This document shows positions 44,775 through 53,813 of a DNA stretch of 64,000 nucleotides, piece after piece (positions within the stretch are counted from its first letter, which is position 1; every line of letters begins with the position of its first letter). Location of the stretch: NCBI GenBank assembly GCA_937926175.1, contig CALANV010000037.1, forward strand, positions 286,564 to 350,563. Direction: 5' to 3'. Both the position numbers and the translations under genes were made by a program. Source of the stretch: an uncultured Rhodospirillales bacterium. Its GTDB lineage: Bacteria; Pseudomonadota; Alphaproteobacteria; CACIAM-22H2. The notes beneath the pieces were generated by a model that had not been told where the DNA came from, ran no database searches, and worked only from the letters and a program-made list of their open reading frames with translations.

Positions 44775-45793
44775 CGGGCGACCTGCGACACGACGAAACC
44801 CGTGCACGTCTCGACGCATGGCTCAGGAACGTCCTTGCCGCGCCATCGGCCGAGATCGTGCGCATCGAGAAGCTGAGCGGCGGCGCGATCCAGGAGAACT
44901 GGGCGCTCGACGTCGCCTGCGACGGGAATGTGCGCGCGTTCGTCCTGCGTACCGACGCGCCGTCGGGCGTGGCGGCCAGCCACGACCGCAGCAAGGAATT
45001 CGCGCTGCTCAAGGCCGCGCATGCGGCCGGCGTCACGGTGCCTGAGCCGGTCGCCTACTGCGATGATCGCACGGTCATCGGCAAGCCGTTCTACGTCATG
45101 GCGAGGCTCAAGGGCACGGCGGGCGGCCATATCCTGGTCAGGGACGACAAATGGAGGGGCGATCGCGCCCAGCTCGCCGAGCGGCTGGGCGCGGAACTTG
45201 CCAAGATTCACACGATCCGCCCGCCGCGACCGGATCTCGCGTTTCTACCGGTACCCGCACGTCCGCCGGCGATCGAGGCGATCGCCGCGTACCGTTCCTG
45301 GCTCGACGGGTATCGCGATCCGCGGCCGGCCCTAGAATGGGGGCTCTCCTGGCTCGAGCGGCATGCGCCGCCGGCCGGTGAGCTGGTCCTGTGCCACCGC
45401 GATTTCCGCACCGGAAACTATATGGTGGACGGCGACCGGCTGACCGGCATTCTCGACTGGGAGTTCGCCGGGTGGGGCGATCCGCACGAAGACATCGGCT
45501 GGTTCTGCGCCAAGTGCTGGCGCTTCGGGGCCGATGCGCGCGAAGCCGGCGGCATCGGCAGCCGCCACGATTTCTATCGCGGCTACGAGCGCCAGTCGGG
45601 ACGTCGGATCGACGATCGGGCCGTCCGGTACTGGGAGGTCATGGCGCATGCGCGCTGGGCCGTCATTGCGCTCCAGCAGGGCGAACGCCACGTCTCCGGT
45701 GCGGAGCCGTCGCTCGACCTCGCGCTGACCGGGCGGCGCGTCGCCGAACTGGAATACGAGCTTCTGCGCATGACGGCGCCGGAAACGGAATAG
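44765..45793 (+). CDS. Phosphotransferase of the aminoglycoside phosphotransferase fold (LvaA/ACAD10-kinase-like)
   Basis: 342 residues. Protein-kinase-like fold: KLSGGAIQENWAL as the nucleotide loop, catalytic loop LCHRDFRTGNYM (His211, Asp213, Asn218) and DWEFAGWGDP with the metal-binding Asp231. In the ACAD-linked group the enzyme phosphorylates the 4-hydroxyl of a hydroxyacyl-CoA with ATP. The ATG at 44765 lies inside the ACAD stop region (10-base overlap), so the two are translationally coupled. No resistance function is suggested by the setting. Confidence 0.9.
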   Translation: MEVTGDLRHDETRARLDAWLRNVLAAPSAEIVRIEKLSGGAIQENWALDVACDGNVRAFVLRTDAPSGVAASHDRSKEFALLKAAHAAGVTVPEPVAYCDDRTVIGKPFYVMARLKGTAGGHILVRDDKWRGDRAQLAERLGAELAKIHTIRPPRPDLAFLPVPARPPAIEAIAAYRSWLDGYRDPRPALEWGLSWLERHAPPAGELVLCHRDFRTGNYMVDGDRLTGILDWEFAGWGDPHEDIGWFCAKCWRFGADAREAGGIGSRHDFYRGYERQSGRRIDDRAVRYWEVMAHARWAVIALQQGERHVSGAEPSLDLALTGRRVAELEYELLRMTAPETE

Positions 45794-45804
45794 GGAGTTC
45801 AACA

Positions 45805-46212
45805 ATGCGCGACCGACCGAACGGCGCAGATCTTCTGACCATCGCACGCGAGACGTTCGTGCGCGAGGTGCTGCCCACCCTCGGCGCGGACCGGCGGCTG
45901 GCCGGCCTGATGGTCGCTAACGCGATGGCGATCGTCGGGCGCGAGCTGGCCGCGGGCGAGGCCTCGCAGCGCCGCGAACTGGCGGCGCTCGCCGCGTTCT
46001 ATGGCAAAACGGATGACATGCCAGACGGCGAGACCGCCGACGCCGCGCTCGTCCAGCTCAACCGGCAGCTCGCCGACGATCTGCGGCGCGACGCGTTCCG
46101 CAACGAACCCGAACGACAGCGCAAAGCCTACGAAATTCTCATCGAAACGGCCCGCGCAAAGGTCGCGATCAGCAACCCCAAGTACCTGTCGGATCCGAAC
46201 GTAGCGTCGTAA
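45805..46212 (+). CDS. DUF6285-type small protein, possible LvaB-like partner
   Basis: 135 residues, no signal peptide or membrane segment, mostly helical by composition (LLTIARETFVREVLPTLGADRRLAGLMVANAMAIVGRE). Proteins of this type sit directly after the ACAD-linked phosphotransferase in many proteobacteria. In the levulinate pathway the small protein LvaB is needed for LvaA activity; a matching role is an inference from size and position. GGGAG lies ahead of ATG 45805. It is the last gene of the operon. Confidence 0.75.
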   Translation: MRDRPNGADLLTIARETFVREVLPTLGADRRLAGLMVANAMAIVGRELAAGEASQRRELAALAAFYGKTDDMPDGETADAALVQLNRQLADDLRRDAFRNEPERQRKAYEILIETARAKVAISNPKYLSDPNVAS

Positions 46213-46247
46213 CGGGGCGATATCGGGACGGCTTGTCCACGTCCGCC

Positions 46248-47066
46248 TCAGGCACGGCCAGGCGGCTGAGCTGGTCCAGGGTTTTCCATATGGCGCCTTT
46301 GCGGCATTTCCGCGTCAGGTGAAGAGCGGCCACGCTCGGGCCGGGAGCGGAGCGTCGTTGGTTCCGACAAGGAGGACCGCGCCCGGGCGGTCGAGCGTGC
46401 GGACCCCACTGCGCCATAGAGAAACAGCCGCACGGCGTGATCGACCCGCCGGGCGATGTCGGCCCGCATCGCCTGCGGTACCCGCGCCTTGAAAAGGACG
46501 CCCAGCTGCGCGTGCCCCAGAACCATGCCGAAGAACTGCTCCGCCGCGAGATGCGGGTCGTCGAACCGCAGGATGCGCTGGCGTGCGAAATACTCGGCCA
46601 GAGCGCCGACCACTTGCGCCGGACCGATCTCGTAGATCAGGCGCCCCAGCCCGGGCACACGCGCCGTATCGGCGACGACGGCACGGTGAAGGGCGAGCGA
46701 CGAGGACGCGAGCGCGAGTTCGAGATACATTCGGCCGACGCGACGGAGTGCCTGTTCCGGCGGCATGTCGCCCACAGTCAGCTGATCGATCGCCGTCGAA
46801 AGCTTGCGGGCCAAACCATCGATGATTGCGCCGAACAGCGCCCTTTTATTGCGGAAATGCGAATAGATCGTGATCTTCGACACGCCGGCCCGTCGGGCCA
46901 CCAGCTCCATGGTGGTCGATTGGAATCCGAACTCAAGGAACGCACCGGTCGCGGCCTTCAGAATCCGGGCGTGCTTCGCCGGGTCCAAGGGACGGCCGCG
47001 CCGCTGCCTGTCGGGCAGGGCCGATTTGCCGACTGTCGGATGCCGCAGGGCCGGGTGCATATCCAT
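46248..47066 (-). CDS. TetR/AcrR-family transcriptional regulator
   Basis: 272 residues. The N-terminal helix-turn-helix is clear (ILKAATGAFLEFGFQSTTMELVARRAGVSKITIYSHFRNKRALF, about 35-78), followed by an AcrR-type ligand domain with AAEQFFGMVLGHAQLGVLF. The last ~55 residues (after LFLYGAVGS) are Arg/Ser/Pro-rich and longer than usual. It is divergent from an RND pump operon, with a palindrome in the shared 104-base promoter, so it probably represses the pump until a ligand binds. It could also act on the acyl-CoA operon it faces. Confidence 0.9.
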   Translation of the reverse strand: MDMHPALRHPTVGKSALPDRQRRGRPLDPAKHARILKAATGAFLEFGFQSTTMELVARRAGVSKITIYSHFRNKRALFGAIIDGLARKLSTAIDQLTVGDMPPEQALRRVGRMYLELALASSSLALHRAVVADTARVPGLGRLIYEIGPAQVVGALAEYFARQRILRFDDPHLAAEQFFGMVLGHAQLGVLFKARVPQAMRADIARRVDHAVRLFLYGAVGSARSTARARSSLSEPTTLRSRPERGRSSPDAEMPQRRHMENPGPAQPPGRA

Positions 47067-47102
47067 GCAGTCGTCGACTCCGCAGTCGTGAATTACTAAA
47101 CT

Positions 47103-47116
47103 ATACGGTACAGTAT
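47103..47116. promoter_or_regulatory. Probable TetR operator
   Basis: ATACGGTACAGTAT is an imperfect palindrome (12 of 14 positions match their complement) in the gap between tetR and the pump adaptor. Its size and form fit AcrR/NalC-type operators. Confidence 0.55.
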
Positions 47117-47170
47117 TAGATCGTATCCAGCCGAATCACGGGCGAAGGTGGCAGGGCTCGAGGAGGGTGA

Positions 47171-48247
47171 ATGCGGTGGTGGATTGGGATCGTGGTCGTC
47201 GTGGCGCTGGCCGGTGCCGGCCTGGCGTGGCGGCACTTCGCCGCGCCGGACGCAGAACGGTCCGGTGTCGCCGCGGAGGCCGCGACCGGTACGGCCGCAG
47301 CCGTGGTGGTCGAAGCCGCGAAGGTGAAGCTCGGCCCCGTACGCCGTCAGATCGAGGCGGTCGGCAGTCTGCGCTCCAACGAATCCGTCGTGATCCGACC
47401 CGAGATCGCGGGACGCATCACCGAGATCCTGTTCACCGAGGGGCAGCACGTCCGGAAAGGGACGCCGCTCTTCCGCCTCGACGCGGCGATCGTCCGGGCG
47501 CAGCTCGATCAGGCGAAGGCCAGCCTCGTCTTGAGCCGGGCCAATCATGAGCGCGCCGAGGATCTTTACCGCAAGGGCGCCGGGACGCAGCGGGCCCGGG
47601 ACGAGGCGCTCTCGAAGCTCCAGGCCGACGAGGCGGCGGTGGCGCTTGCCCAGGCAATGCTCGACAAGGCGACGATCCGCGCCCCGTTCGACGGGATTCT
47701 CGGCCTGCGCCGGGTCAGCGTCGGCGACTACGTGAATCCCGGACAGGACCTCGTCAACCTGGAGAACATCGAAGCGCTCAAGGTCGATTTCCGGATCCCC
47801 GAGATCTACGCACTGTACGTCCAGGTCGGACAGCGGATCCTGGTGCGGCTCGATGCCATTCCCGACAAGACGTACGAGGGATCAGTCTACGCCATCGATC
47901 CGGCACTCGACCCGAACGGACGGGCCATCATCATGCGGGCGCTCCTTCCCAACAGCGACGGCCGCCTGCGGTCGGGCATGTTCGCGCGCGTCACGCTCGT
48001 TTTCGAGGAGCGTCAGGAAGCCATTCTCGTACCGGAGACCGCGCTCGTGCCCATCAACGACGACAAGTTCGTGTTCCGGGTGGTGGGCGACAAGGCCGTG
48101 CTGACCAAGGTCGAAATCGGACAGCGCCAGCAAGGGCAGGTCGAGATCGTCGACGGCCTCGGGCCTGACGCGATCATCGTCACGGAAGGGGCCGTGAAGC
48201 TGCGCGACGGCGTCACGGTTCGTACCGTCAGCCGGAAAGAGACGTGA
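47171..48247 (+). CDS. RND efflux periplasmic adaptor subunit (second system)
   Basis: 358 residues, anchored by an N-terminal hydrophobic helix (WWIGIVVVVALAGAGLAW) without a lipobox. Lipoyl half VVIRPEIAGRITEILFTEGQHVRKG, short coiled-coil hairpin (about 120-160), second lipoyl half RAPFDGILGLRRVSVGDYV, then beta-barrel. The hairpin is short, as in MdtA/MexH-like adaptors. The permease gene starts 3 bases after its stop. No outer-membrane partner is encoded nearby. Confidence 0.93.
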   Translation: MRWWIGIVVVVALAGAGLAWRHFAAPDAERSGVAAEAATGTAAAVVVEAAKVKLGPVRRQIEAVGSLRSNESVVIRPEIAGRITEILFTEGQHVRKGTPLFRLDAAIVRAQLDQAKASLVLSRANHERAEDLYRKGAGTQRARDEALSKLQADEAAVALAQAMLDKATIRAPFDGILGLRRVSVGDYVNPGQDLVNLENIEALKVDFRIPEIYALYVQVGQRILVRLDAIPDKTYEGSVYAIDPALDPNGRAIIMRALLPNSDGRLRSGMFARVTLVFEERQEAILVPETALVPINDDKFVFRVVGDKAVLTKVEIGQRQQGQVEIVDGLGPDAIIVTEGAVKLRDGVTVRTVSRKET

Positions 48248-48250
48248 CGC

Positions 48251-51200
48251 ATGGTCCTGTCCGACATCTGCATCCGCCGGCCGGTCCTGGCGACCGTTCT
48301 CAGCCTCGTCGTCATGCTGATCGGGCTCGTCTCGTTCAGCCGACTGACCGTCCGGGAATACCCCAACATCGACCCGCCGGTCGTCCGCGTGCAAACCACC
48401 TATCGCGGCGCCAGTGCGGAGGTCATCGAAAGCCAGGTCACCCGCGTGCTCGAGGAGTCGATCGCCGGCATCGAGGGCATCGACTACATGCGCTCCATCA
48501 CGCGGCAGGAGACCAGTTTCGTCGTCGTCCGCTTCAATCTCTCGCGTGACCCCGATGCCGCGGCCAGCGACGTACGCGATCGCGTCGGGCGCGTCCGCGG
48601 CCGGCTGCCCGAGGAGATCGACGAGCCGGTCATCTCGAAGGTCGAGGCCGACGCGGATCCCATCCTTTACCTGGCGTTCTCCTCGGACCGGCATTCGCCG
48701 ATGGAGATCACCGATTTCGTCGACCGGTATGTCAAGGACCGCCTGCAGTCGGTCAACGGCGTTGCCGAAGCCCGAATCTTCGGCGAGCGCCGCTATGCCA
48801 TGCGGATCTGGCTCGATCCGGCGCGGCTCGCGGCGTACAACCTGACACCGCAGGACGTCGAGAACGCGCTCAGGCGGCAGAACGTCGAAGTCCCCGCCGG
48901 ACGGATCGAAAGCCGTGAAACCGAATTCACCGTCCTGGCGGAAACCGACCTGCGCACGGTCGAACAGTTCGGCGCCATCATCATCAAGGACGCGTCGGGA
49001 TATCCCGTGCGGGTGCGCGACGTGGCCAAGGTCGAGCTCGGCCCGCAGGACGAACGCGTGATCGTCCGCTTCAACCGCAATCCCGCCATTGCACTCGGGA
49101 TCGTCAAGCAGGCGGTCGCCAACCCGCTCGATATCTCCAAGGCGGTGCGGGAGGAACTGCCGCGGATCCAGGAGGCGTTGCCCGAGGGCATGCGGGCCTA
49201 TGTGGCCTATGACAGCTCCATTTTTATCCAGGCGTCGATCGATGCCGTCTACCGGACGATCGGCGAGGCCATTCTGCTCGTCGTCCTGGTCGTTTTCGTC
49301 TTCCTGCGGACGTTCCGGGCAACCTTGATCCCCGTGGTCACGATCCCAGCGTCGCTGCTCGGCGCCTTCGCGATCATGTATGCGCTCGGCTTCACCATAA
49401 ACACGCTGAGTCTGCTCGCGATGGTGCTGGCGATCGGACTGGTGGTCGACGACGCCATCGTCGTTCTCGAAAACATCTACCGTCACATCGAAGAAGGCAT
49501 GACGCCGATCGCGGCGGCATTCAAAGGGGCAAAGGAGATCGGGTTTGCCGTCATCGCGATGACGCTGACCCTCGCCGCCGTGTATGCGCCGATCGGCTTC
49601 ATGACCGGGACGACCGGGCGGCTGTTCACGGAATTTGCCTGGACGCTCGCGGGCGCGGTTCTCGTTTCGGGCTTCGTCGCACTGACGCTGAGCCCGATGA
49701 TGTGCTCGCGCCTCCTGCGGCACGAGACCAAGCACGGGTTTCTCTACAACCTCGTCGAACGGGCACTCGTCGGCATGACCGACGGCTACCGGGCGGCGCT
49801 GCGGGTCGTGCTGCGGGCGCGGTTTGCCGTCATCCTTGTCGGCATTGCCTTTGCCGGCGCCAGCTATTTCCTGTTCACGTCCCTGAAGACGGAGCTGTCG
49901 CCGGTCGAAGACCGCGGCACGATCGTCGGCGTGTTCAACGGCCCCGAGAACGCGACGGTCCACTTCATGGACAAGTATGCCCGGCAGCTCGAATCCATCT
50001 ACGAGAAAATCCCGGAGGTCCGGACCTTCTTCGTCGTCTCGGGTTATCCGACCGTCTCGCAGGGAAGCTCGTTCGTCCGGCTGGCGGACTGGGCCGAACG
50101 TGACCGCAAGCAGCAGGACATCGTTCAGAGCATCGGGCCGGAGATGTCGGCCCTTCCGGGTGTCCGCGCCTTTGCCGTCAATCCGCCGTCGCTCGGCCAG
50201 AGCCCGCGTTCGAACCCGGTATGGCTCGTGATCCAGTCCACGGCCGAGTACGAAGAGCTGGACCGCATGGTGCAGGCGATCCTGGCCGAAGCCGAAAAGC
50301 ATCCGGCGTTGAAGGACCTGGAGACCCGCCTCAAGCTCAACAAGCCCGAGATCAAGGTGGCGGTGAACCGCGACAAGGCGGCTGACGTCGGGGCCGAGGT
50401 CGAGACCATCGGCCGGACCCTCGAGACCATGCTCGGCGGACGGCAGGTCACGCGCTTCAAGCGCGGCGGCAAACAGTTCGACGTGATCGTGCAGGTCGCC
50501 GACGTCGATCGCACCAATCCGGATGACCTGTCCCGAATCTATGTACGCGGCCGCAACGGCGAGATGATCCAGCTCTCCAACCTCGTCGACATCCGGGAGT
50601 CGGTCGCGCCGCGGGAGCTGATCCGCATGGACCAGATGCGGGGCGCCGACATCACGGCGAACATCGCCCCCGGCTACACGCAGGGCGAGGCGGTCGCGGC
50701 GCTGGAGGAGGCGGCCCGCAAGGTGCTGCCGCCGTCGGTGCAGATCAACTATTTCGGACAGACGCGCGAGTTCAAACAGGCCTCCAGCGACATCTACTTC
50801 ATGTTCGTGCTGGCGCTGGTGTTCATCTATCTCGTGCTGGCGGCACAGTTCGAAAGCTTCATCGACCCGTTCATCATCATGCTGACGGTGCCCTTGTCCA
50901 TGACCGGGGCGCTGCTCGCGCTCAAGCTCGGCGGCGGCACCATAAACATCTACAGCCAGGTCGGCCTGGTGACCCTGGTCGGCCTGATCACGAAGAACGG
51001 CATCCTGATCGTCGAGTTCGCCAACCAGCTCCAGGAGCGGGGACGTTCGCGTCTCGACGCGGTCATCGAGGCCTCCGCGCTCCGGCTTCGCCCGATCCTG
51101 ATGACGACCGCCGCCATGGTGCTCGGCGCGGTGCCGCTGGCGATGGCGACCGGCGCCGGTGCCGAAAGCCGCAACCAGATCGGTCTGGTGATCGTCGGCG

Positions 51201-51340
51201 GCCTGCTGCTCGGCACGCTTCTCACGCTGTTCGTCGTCCCGACGGTCTATACGCTGCTTGCGCGCACGCGCAGGGCCGCCGAGCCGGCCGTGCAGGAACT
51301 GACGGCTGCGGGCGCATTGCCGCGGCATGCCGCCGAGTGA
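48251..51340 (+). CDS. RND efflux permease (second system)
   Basis: 1029 residues, HAE1-type inner-membrane pump. TM1 SDICIRRPVLATVLSLVVM; TM4 with GLVVDDAIVVLENIYRH (the Asp pair); TM10 with LITKNGILIVEFANQ (the Lys). Resembles MexI, MdtB and VexD-like pumps more than MexF. It is co-transcribed with the adaptor gene and probably controlled by the divergent TetR. A very long open frame on the opposite strand over this gene is a GC artefact. Confidence 0.94.
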   Translation: MVLSDICIRRPVLATVLSLVVMLIGLVSFSRLTVREYPNIDPPVVRVQTTYRGASAEVIESQVTRVLEESIAGIEGIDYMRSITRQETSFVVVRFNLSRDPDAAASDVRDRVGRVRGRLPEEIDEPVISKVEADADPILYLAFSSDRHSPMEITDFVDRYVKDRLQSVNGVAEARIFGERRYAMRIWLDPARLAAYNLTPQDVENALRRQNVEVPAGRIESRETEFTVLAETDLRTVEQFGAIIIKDASGYPVRVRDVAKVELGPQDERVIVRFNRNPAIALGIVKQAVANPLDISKAVREELPRIQEALPEGMRAYVAYDSSIFIQASIDAVYRTIGEAILLVVLVVFVFLRTFRATLIPVVTIPASLLGAFAIMYALGFTINTLSLLAMVLAIGLVVDDAIVVLENIYRHIEEGMTPIAAAFKGAKEIGFAVIAMTLTLAAVYAPIGFMTGTTGRLFTEFAWTLAGAVLVSGFVALTLSPMMCSRLLRHETKHGFLYNLVERALVGMTDGYRAALRVVLRARFAVILVGIAFAGASYFLFTSLKTELSPVEDRGTIVGVFNGPENATVHFMDKYARQLESIYEKIPEVRTFFVVSGYPTVSQGSSFVRLADWAERDRKQQDIVQSIGPEMSALPGVRAFAVNPPSLGQSPRSNPVWLVIQSTAEYEELDRMVQAILAEAEKHPALKDLETRLKLNKPEIKVAVNRDKAADVGAEVETIGRTLETMLGGRQVTRFKRGGKQFDVIVQVADVDRTNPDDLSRIYVRGRNGEMIQLSNLVDIRESVAPRELIRMDQMRGADITANIAPGYTQGEAVAALEEAARKVLPPSVQINYFGQTREFKQASSDIYFMFVLALVFIYLVLAAQFESFIDPFIIMLTVPLSMTGALLALKLGGGTINIYSQVGLVTLVGLITKNGILIVEFANQLQERGRSRLDAVIEASALRLRPILMTTAAMVLGAVPLAMATGAGAESRNQIGLVIVGGLLLGTLLTLFVVPTVYTLLARTRRAAEPAVQELTAAGALPRHAAE

Positions 51341-51388
51341 CGGAAGGTGAGCAACGGCAGGTCGGTCGGGTAGCGTCCGCTCCGGATT

Positions 51389-51622
51389 TCAGAGGTTGGC
51401 GCCGACCAGCAAGAGGATCGCGCCGAGTACCACCAGCGCAAGACCGGGCCAGTTCGTCGCAATTCCGAAGCCGGCACCGGGTCGCCGAGGCTCGAGCGTA
51501 TCAGTATCAGCCGCCGCCGATCGGGACCGCTGCTCGCTGAGTCGCCCACGCCAGAGCGGCTGGGCCACCATAAACAGAACGCCGACGAGGACCTGCAACG
51601 CACCGAGCCAGATGACCGGCAT
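51389..51622 (-). CDS. Small two-helix membrane protein
   Basis: 77 residues from ATG 51622, with GGGAGG five bases upstream (complement of 51628-51633). Two hydrophobic helices (about 4-20 and 58-75) are joined by a charged Arg/Asp loop. No family recognised. Convergent with the RND permease, 48 bases apart. The clear ribosome-binding site and reasonable topology support it as real. Confidence 0.55.
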   Translation of the reverse strand: MPVIWLGALQVLVGVLFMVAQPLWRGRLSEQRSRSAAADTDTLEPRRPGAGFGIATNWPGLALVVLGAILLLVGANL

Positions 51623-51718
51623 GCTCGCCTCCCTGCATCTCGAGAGCATACGGCGGCGGGAGCCGGATGCGAACCCGCCATCCGTGACGGCGGATTCGAA
51701 ACCGCGCGCAACCGCCGC

Positions 51719-52867
51719 TTACCAGCCGTTGACGCGGTCCCAGACGTCGACGACCTCGGTACCGCCATCGGTTACGACGTAGCGGTCGTACATCGCCGCC
51801 GTCATGCAGGAATGGTTCGGCAGCACGCGCACACGACTGCCAACCGGGAAGCTGTCGAACGGCAGCGGCGAAATCGCATCGAGACCACGGGCGTAGCCGA
51901 CAATGCCGTGCTCCTGGTGTACGTCGAGGACGGCGAGCCCCGGTTCGGGAACCTCGCCGTCGACCCGGCAGATCGCCCCATAGCCGGTGCCGGGCCGCCG
52001 CGTGTTCGCCCCTACGTCCTTGGACAGCGCAAGCGCGCCGGCGTCGAGCAGAATGTGGTTGTAGCGGCGGTGGTGGCCGATCACCGACGCCAGCACCGAA
52101 ACCGCGATATCCGTCTCCGCGCAGGTGCCGAGGCTGGATTGGAACAGGTCGAAGAACACGAAGTTTCCCGGACGCATTTCCGTGACGCCGTCGAGATGCC
52201 GGGCGAACAGCGCAGTCGGCGTCGAGCCGACGCTGACGACCGGGGCCGCATGGCCAGCCGCGCGAAGACGCGCCGCCGCACGCACCGCACCGGCGCGTTC
52301 CTCCTCGGCAACGGCGATGATGTCGTCGACCGAATCGCATCCGTAGGAATGGCCCGCATGGGTCAGAACGCCGGCAAGCGTGACCCGCGGCGCGCGGGCG
52401 AGTGCCTCGGCGATCGCCAGCAGCTCCGGCGACTCCGGATTGACCCCGGCACGGGCGCCGCCCGTGTCGATCTCGATCAGGACGCGGAAGGACGCATCGA
52501 GCGCAGCCGCCCGCGCGCCGATCTCGCGGGCCACCGTCACGTCATCGGTGATGATGGTCACCGTAACGCCCTGACGATGCAGGGCGGCGACCTCGTCGAG
52601 CTTGGAGGGGACAATGCCGACGGCATATGTCATGTCCGTGAACTCCCGTGCCGCAAAATAACGCGCCTCGGAAAGGGTCGAAACGGTGATGCCGCCGGAA
52701 AACCCTTTCGTCGCCAGTGCGGCAACGTGGGCGGATTTCGCCGTCTTCAGGTGGGGACGCAGATCGACGCCCAGTTCGCGGGCCCGGGCGTGCATGCGGG
52801 CGATGTTGCGCGCGAGGCGCGCCCGATCGAGGACGAGGGCAGGGGTCTTGATTTCGTCGAGGTGCAT
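51719..52867 (-). CDS. D-threonine aldolase / D-serine dehydratase-like PLP enzyme
   Basis: 382 residues, fold-type III PLP enzyme. The barrel opens with TPALVLDRARLARNIARM and the PLP lysine lies in RPHLKTAKS (about Lys41). VLIEIDTGGARAGV and VSVGSTPTA belong to the cofactor site. The C-terminal domain ends with LPNHSCMTAAMYD, whose His and Cys bind the metal in this family. It would cleave D-3-hydroxyamino acids to glycine and an aldehyde, or deaminate D-serine; which one is not decidable. Alone in its transcript. Confidence 0.9.
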   Translation of the reverse strand: MHLDEIKTPALVLDRARLARNIARMHARARELGVDLRPHLKTAKSAHVAALATKGFSGGITVSTLSEARYFAAREFTDMTYAVGIVPSKLDEVAALHRQGVTVTIITDDVTVAREIGARAAALDASFRVLIEIDTGGARAGVNPESPELLAIAEALARAPRVTLAGVLTHAGHSYGCDSVDDIIAVAEEERAGAVRAAARLRAAGHAAPVVSVGSTPTALFARHLDGVTEMRPGNFVFFDLFQSSLGTCAETDIAVSVLASVIGHHRRYNHILLDAGALALSKDVGANTRRPGTGYGAICRVDGEVPEPGLAVLDVHQEHGIVGYARGLDAISPLPFDSFPVGSRVRVLPNHSCMTAAMYDRYVVTDGGTEVVDVWDRVNGW

Positions 52868-53321
52868 GGCGGCAGCCCATGACGGTTATGGCCGCAACCA
52901 TAGCACCCAGCGCCGGACGCGGCACTGCCCCCCGATCCGGCCACCAATGGGGCCGGACCTGGTTAACGCAGGTAGTTCCGCGGCTGACGCCGGACGACCA
53001 CGACCTGACGGCGCAAACGGCAGCCGCCGAAGAGCAGATCCGCGATATGGGCAAAAAACGCCTGCAACATGATCTTTTCCCCTGCAAATCGCCCGTTGAA
53101 CGTGAACATTGCACGAGGCCGGCCCGTGGCGCCGTAACCATCGTCACATGCGAGTCTCATCGCCCGCGATGGCGGAACTGTGGCGCCGTCGCAGCGCGAC
53201 GAGGGAATTTCCGCTCGCGGCGTTCGACCAGGGGTGGCGCCGCTTGCGATCCCCGGCCGGCGTTCGGGCACCATTTCCCGCGTCGCGCGTCGGAAGCCCG
53301 ATTTCGGCCAGGTGCGGCGAT
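52868..53321. other. 454-base stretch with at most one small gene
   Basis: No family-like frame except the 35-codon frame listed separately. The rest shows only Arg/Pro-rich shadows. Confidence 0.4.
52963..53070 (-). CDS. Possible 35-residue basic peptide
   Basis: Starts MLQAFFAHIADLLF and ends in a basic tail (RRQVVVVRRQPRNYL). AGGGGAAAAG lies just before the ATG. The hydrophobic start and cationic end suit a small membrane-active or regulatory peptide, but no homologue is recognised. Confidence 0.3.
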   Translation of the reverse strand: MLQAFFAHIADLLFGGCRLRRQVVVVRRQPRNYLR

Positions 53322-53708
53322 TCAGTCCGAGGCGAGACGAGAAGGCGTCGAGTCCGAATCCGCAGCATCACGGCAGGCCGCATCCTCGGCGCCATCGCCG
53401 CCGGCGTTGGCTTCCCACCAATCGCCCAGTGCGTCGATGAGCGGCACAAGCTTTTCGCCTGCCGGCGTCAGCGAATATTCGACGCGCCGCGGATATCCCG
53501 CGTACTCCGTACGGCGGACGATGCCGGCATCCTCCAGCTTGCGCAGTTCGAACGTCAGCATCTTGTGCGAGATCGTCGGATTGTCCCGGCGAAGATCGCT
53601 GAACCGCTTGGTGCCGTCCTTCAGATAATAGATCAGCAGCGTCGGCCAGCGACCGCTGAGAACCTGCATGACCTCTTCAATGGGGCAGCGGGAAACAAGG
53701 TCCTTCAT
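53322..53708 (-). CDS. HxlR-family winged-helix regulator
   Basis: 128 residues from ATG 53708. Typical HxlR text: CPIEEVMQVLSGRWPTLLIYYLKDGTKRFSDLRRDNPTISHKMLTFELRKLEDAGIVRR, then YSLTPAGEKLVPLIDALGDWWEAN. The Cys near the N terminus is often the redox or electrophile sensor in this family. The tail after residue 108 is Asp/Ala-rich. It is divergent from a glutathione-transferase gene, the usual kind of target for such sensors. The frame runs upstream into that gene on the opposite strand, which is an artefact. Confidence 0.9.
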   Translation of the reverse strand: MKDLVSRCPIEEVMQVLSGRWPTLLIYYLKDGTKRFSDLRRDNPTISHKMLTFELRKLEDAGIVRRTEYAGYPRRVEYSLTPAGEKLVPLIDALGDWWEANAGGDGAEDAACRDAADSDSTPSRLASD

Positions 53709-53735
53709 GACGGACTCGTGGTAACAAAAAGGTGC

Positions 53736-53744
53736 GTAATTTAC
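53736..53744. promoter_or_regulatory. Possible HxlR operator
   Basis: GTAATTTAC, with arms GTAA and TTAC around one base, lies 28 bases from the hxlR-type start in the divergent promoter. Short, so only tentative. Confidence 0.35.
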
Positions 53745-53813
53745 ATAGCGTCGCGACCCTCTGTTGTCGGTTCCGCTGCGCAGCATGGTCAGAAGAATCA
53801 TGGAGAACCCAAG

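Noticed and set aside
44765..45793. Aminoglycoside resistance kinase
   Set aside because: The fold is shared, but the operon is acyl-CoA metabolism and the ACAD-linked kinase group fits better.
47882..51328. A minus-strand open frame of 1148 codons
   Set aside because: It lies exactly opposite the RND adaptor end and permease; its product is His/Asp/Arg-rich with no domain features. High G+C removes stops on the antisense strand.
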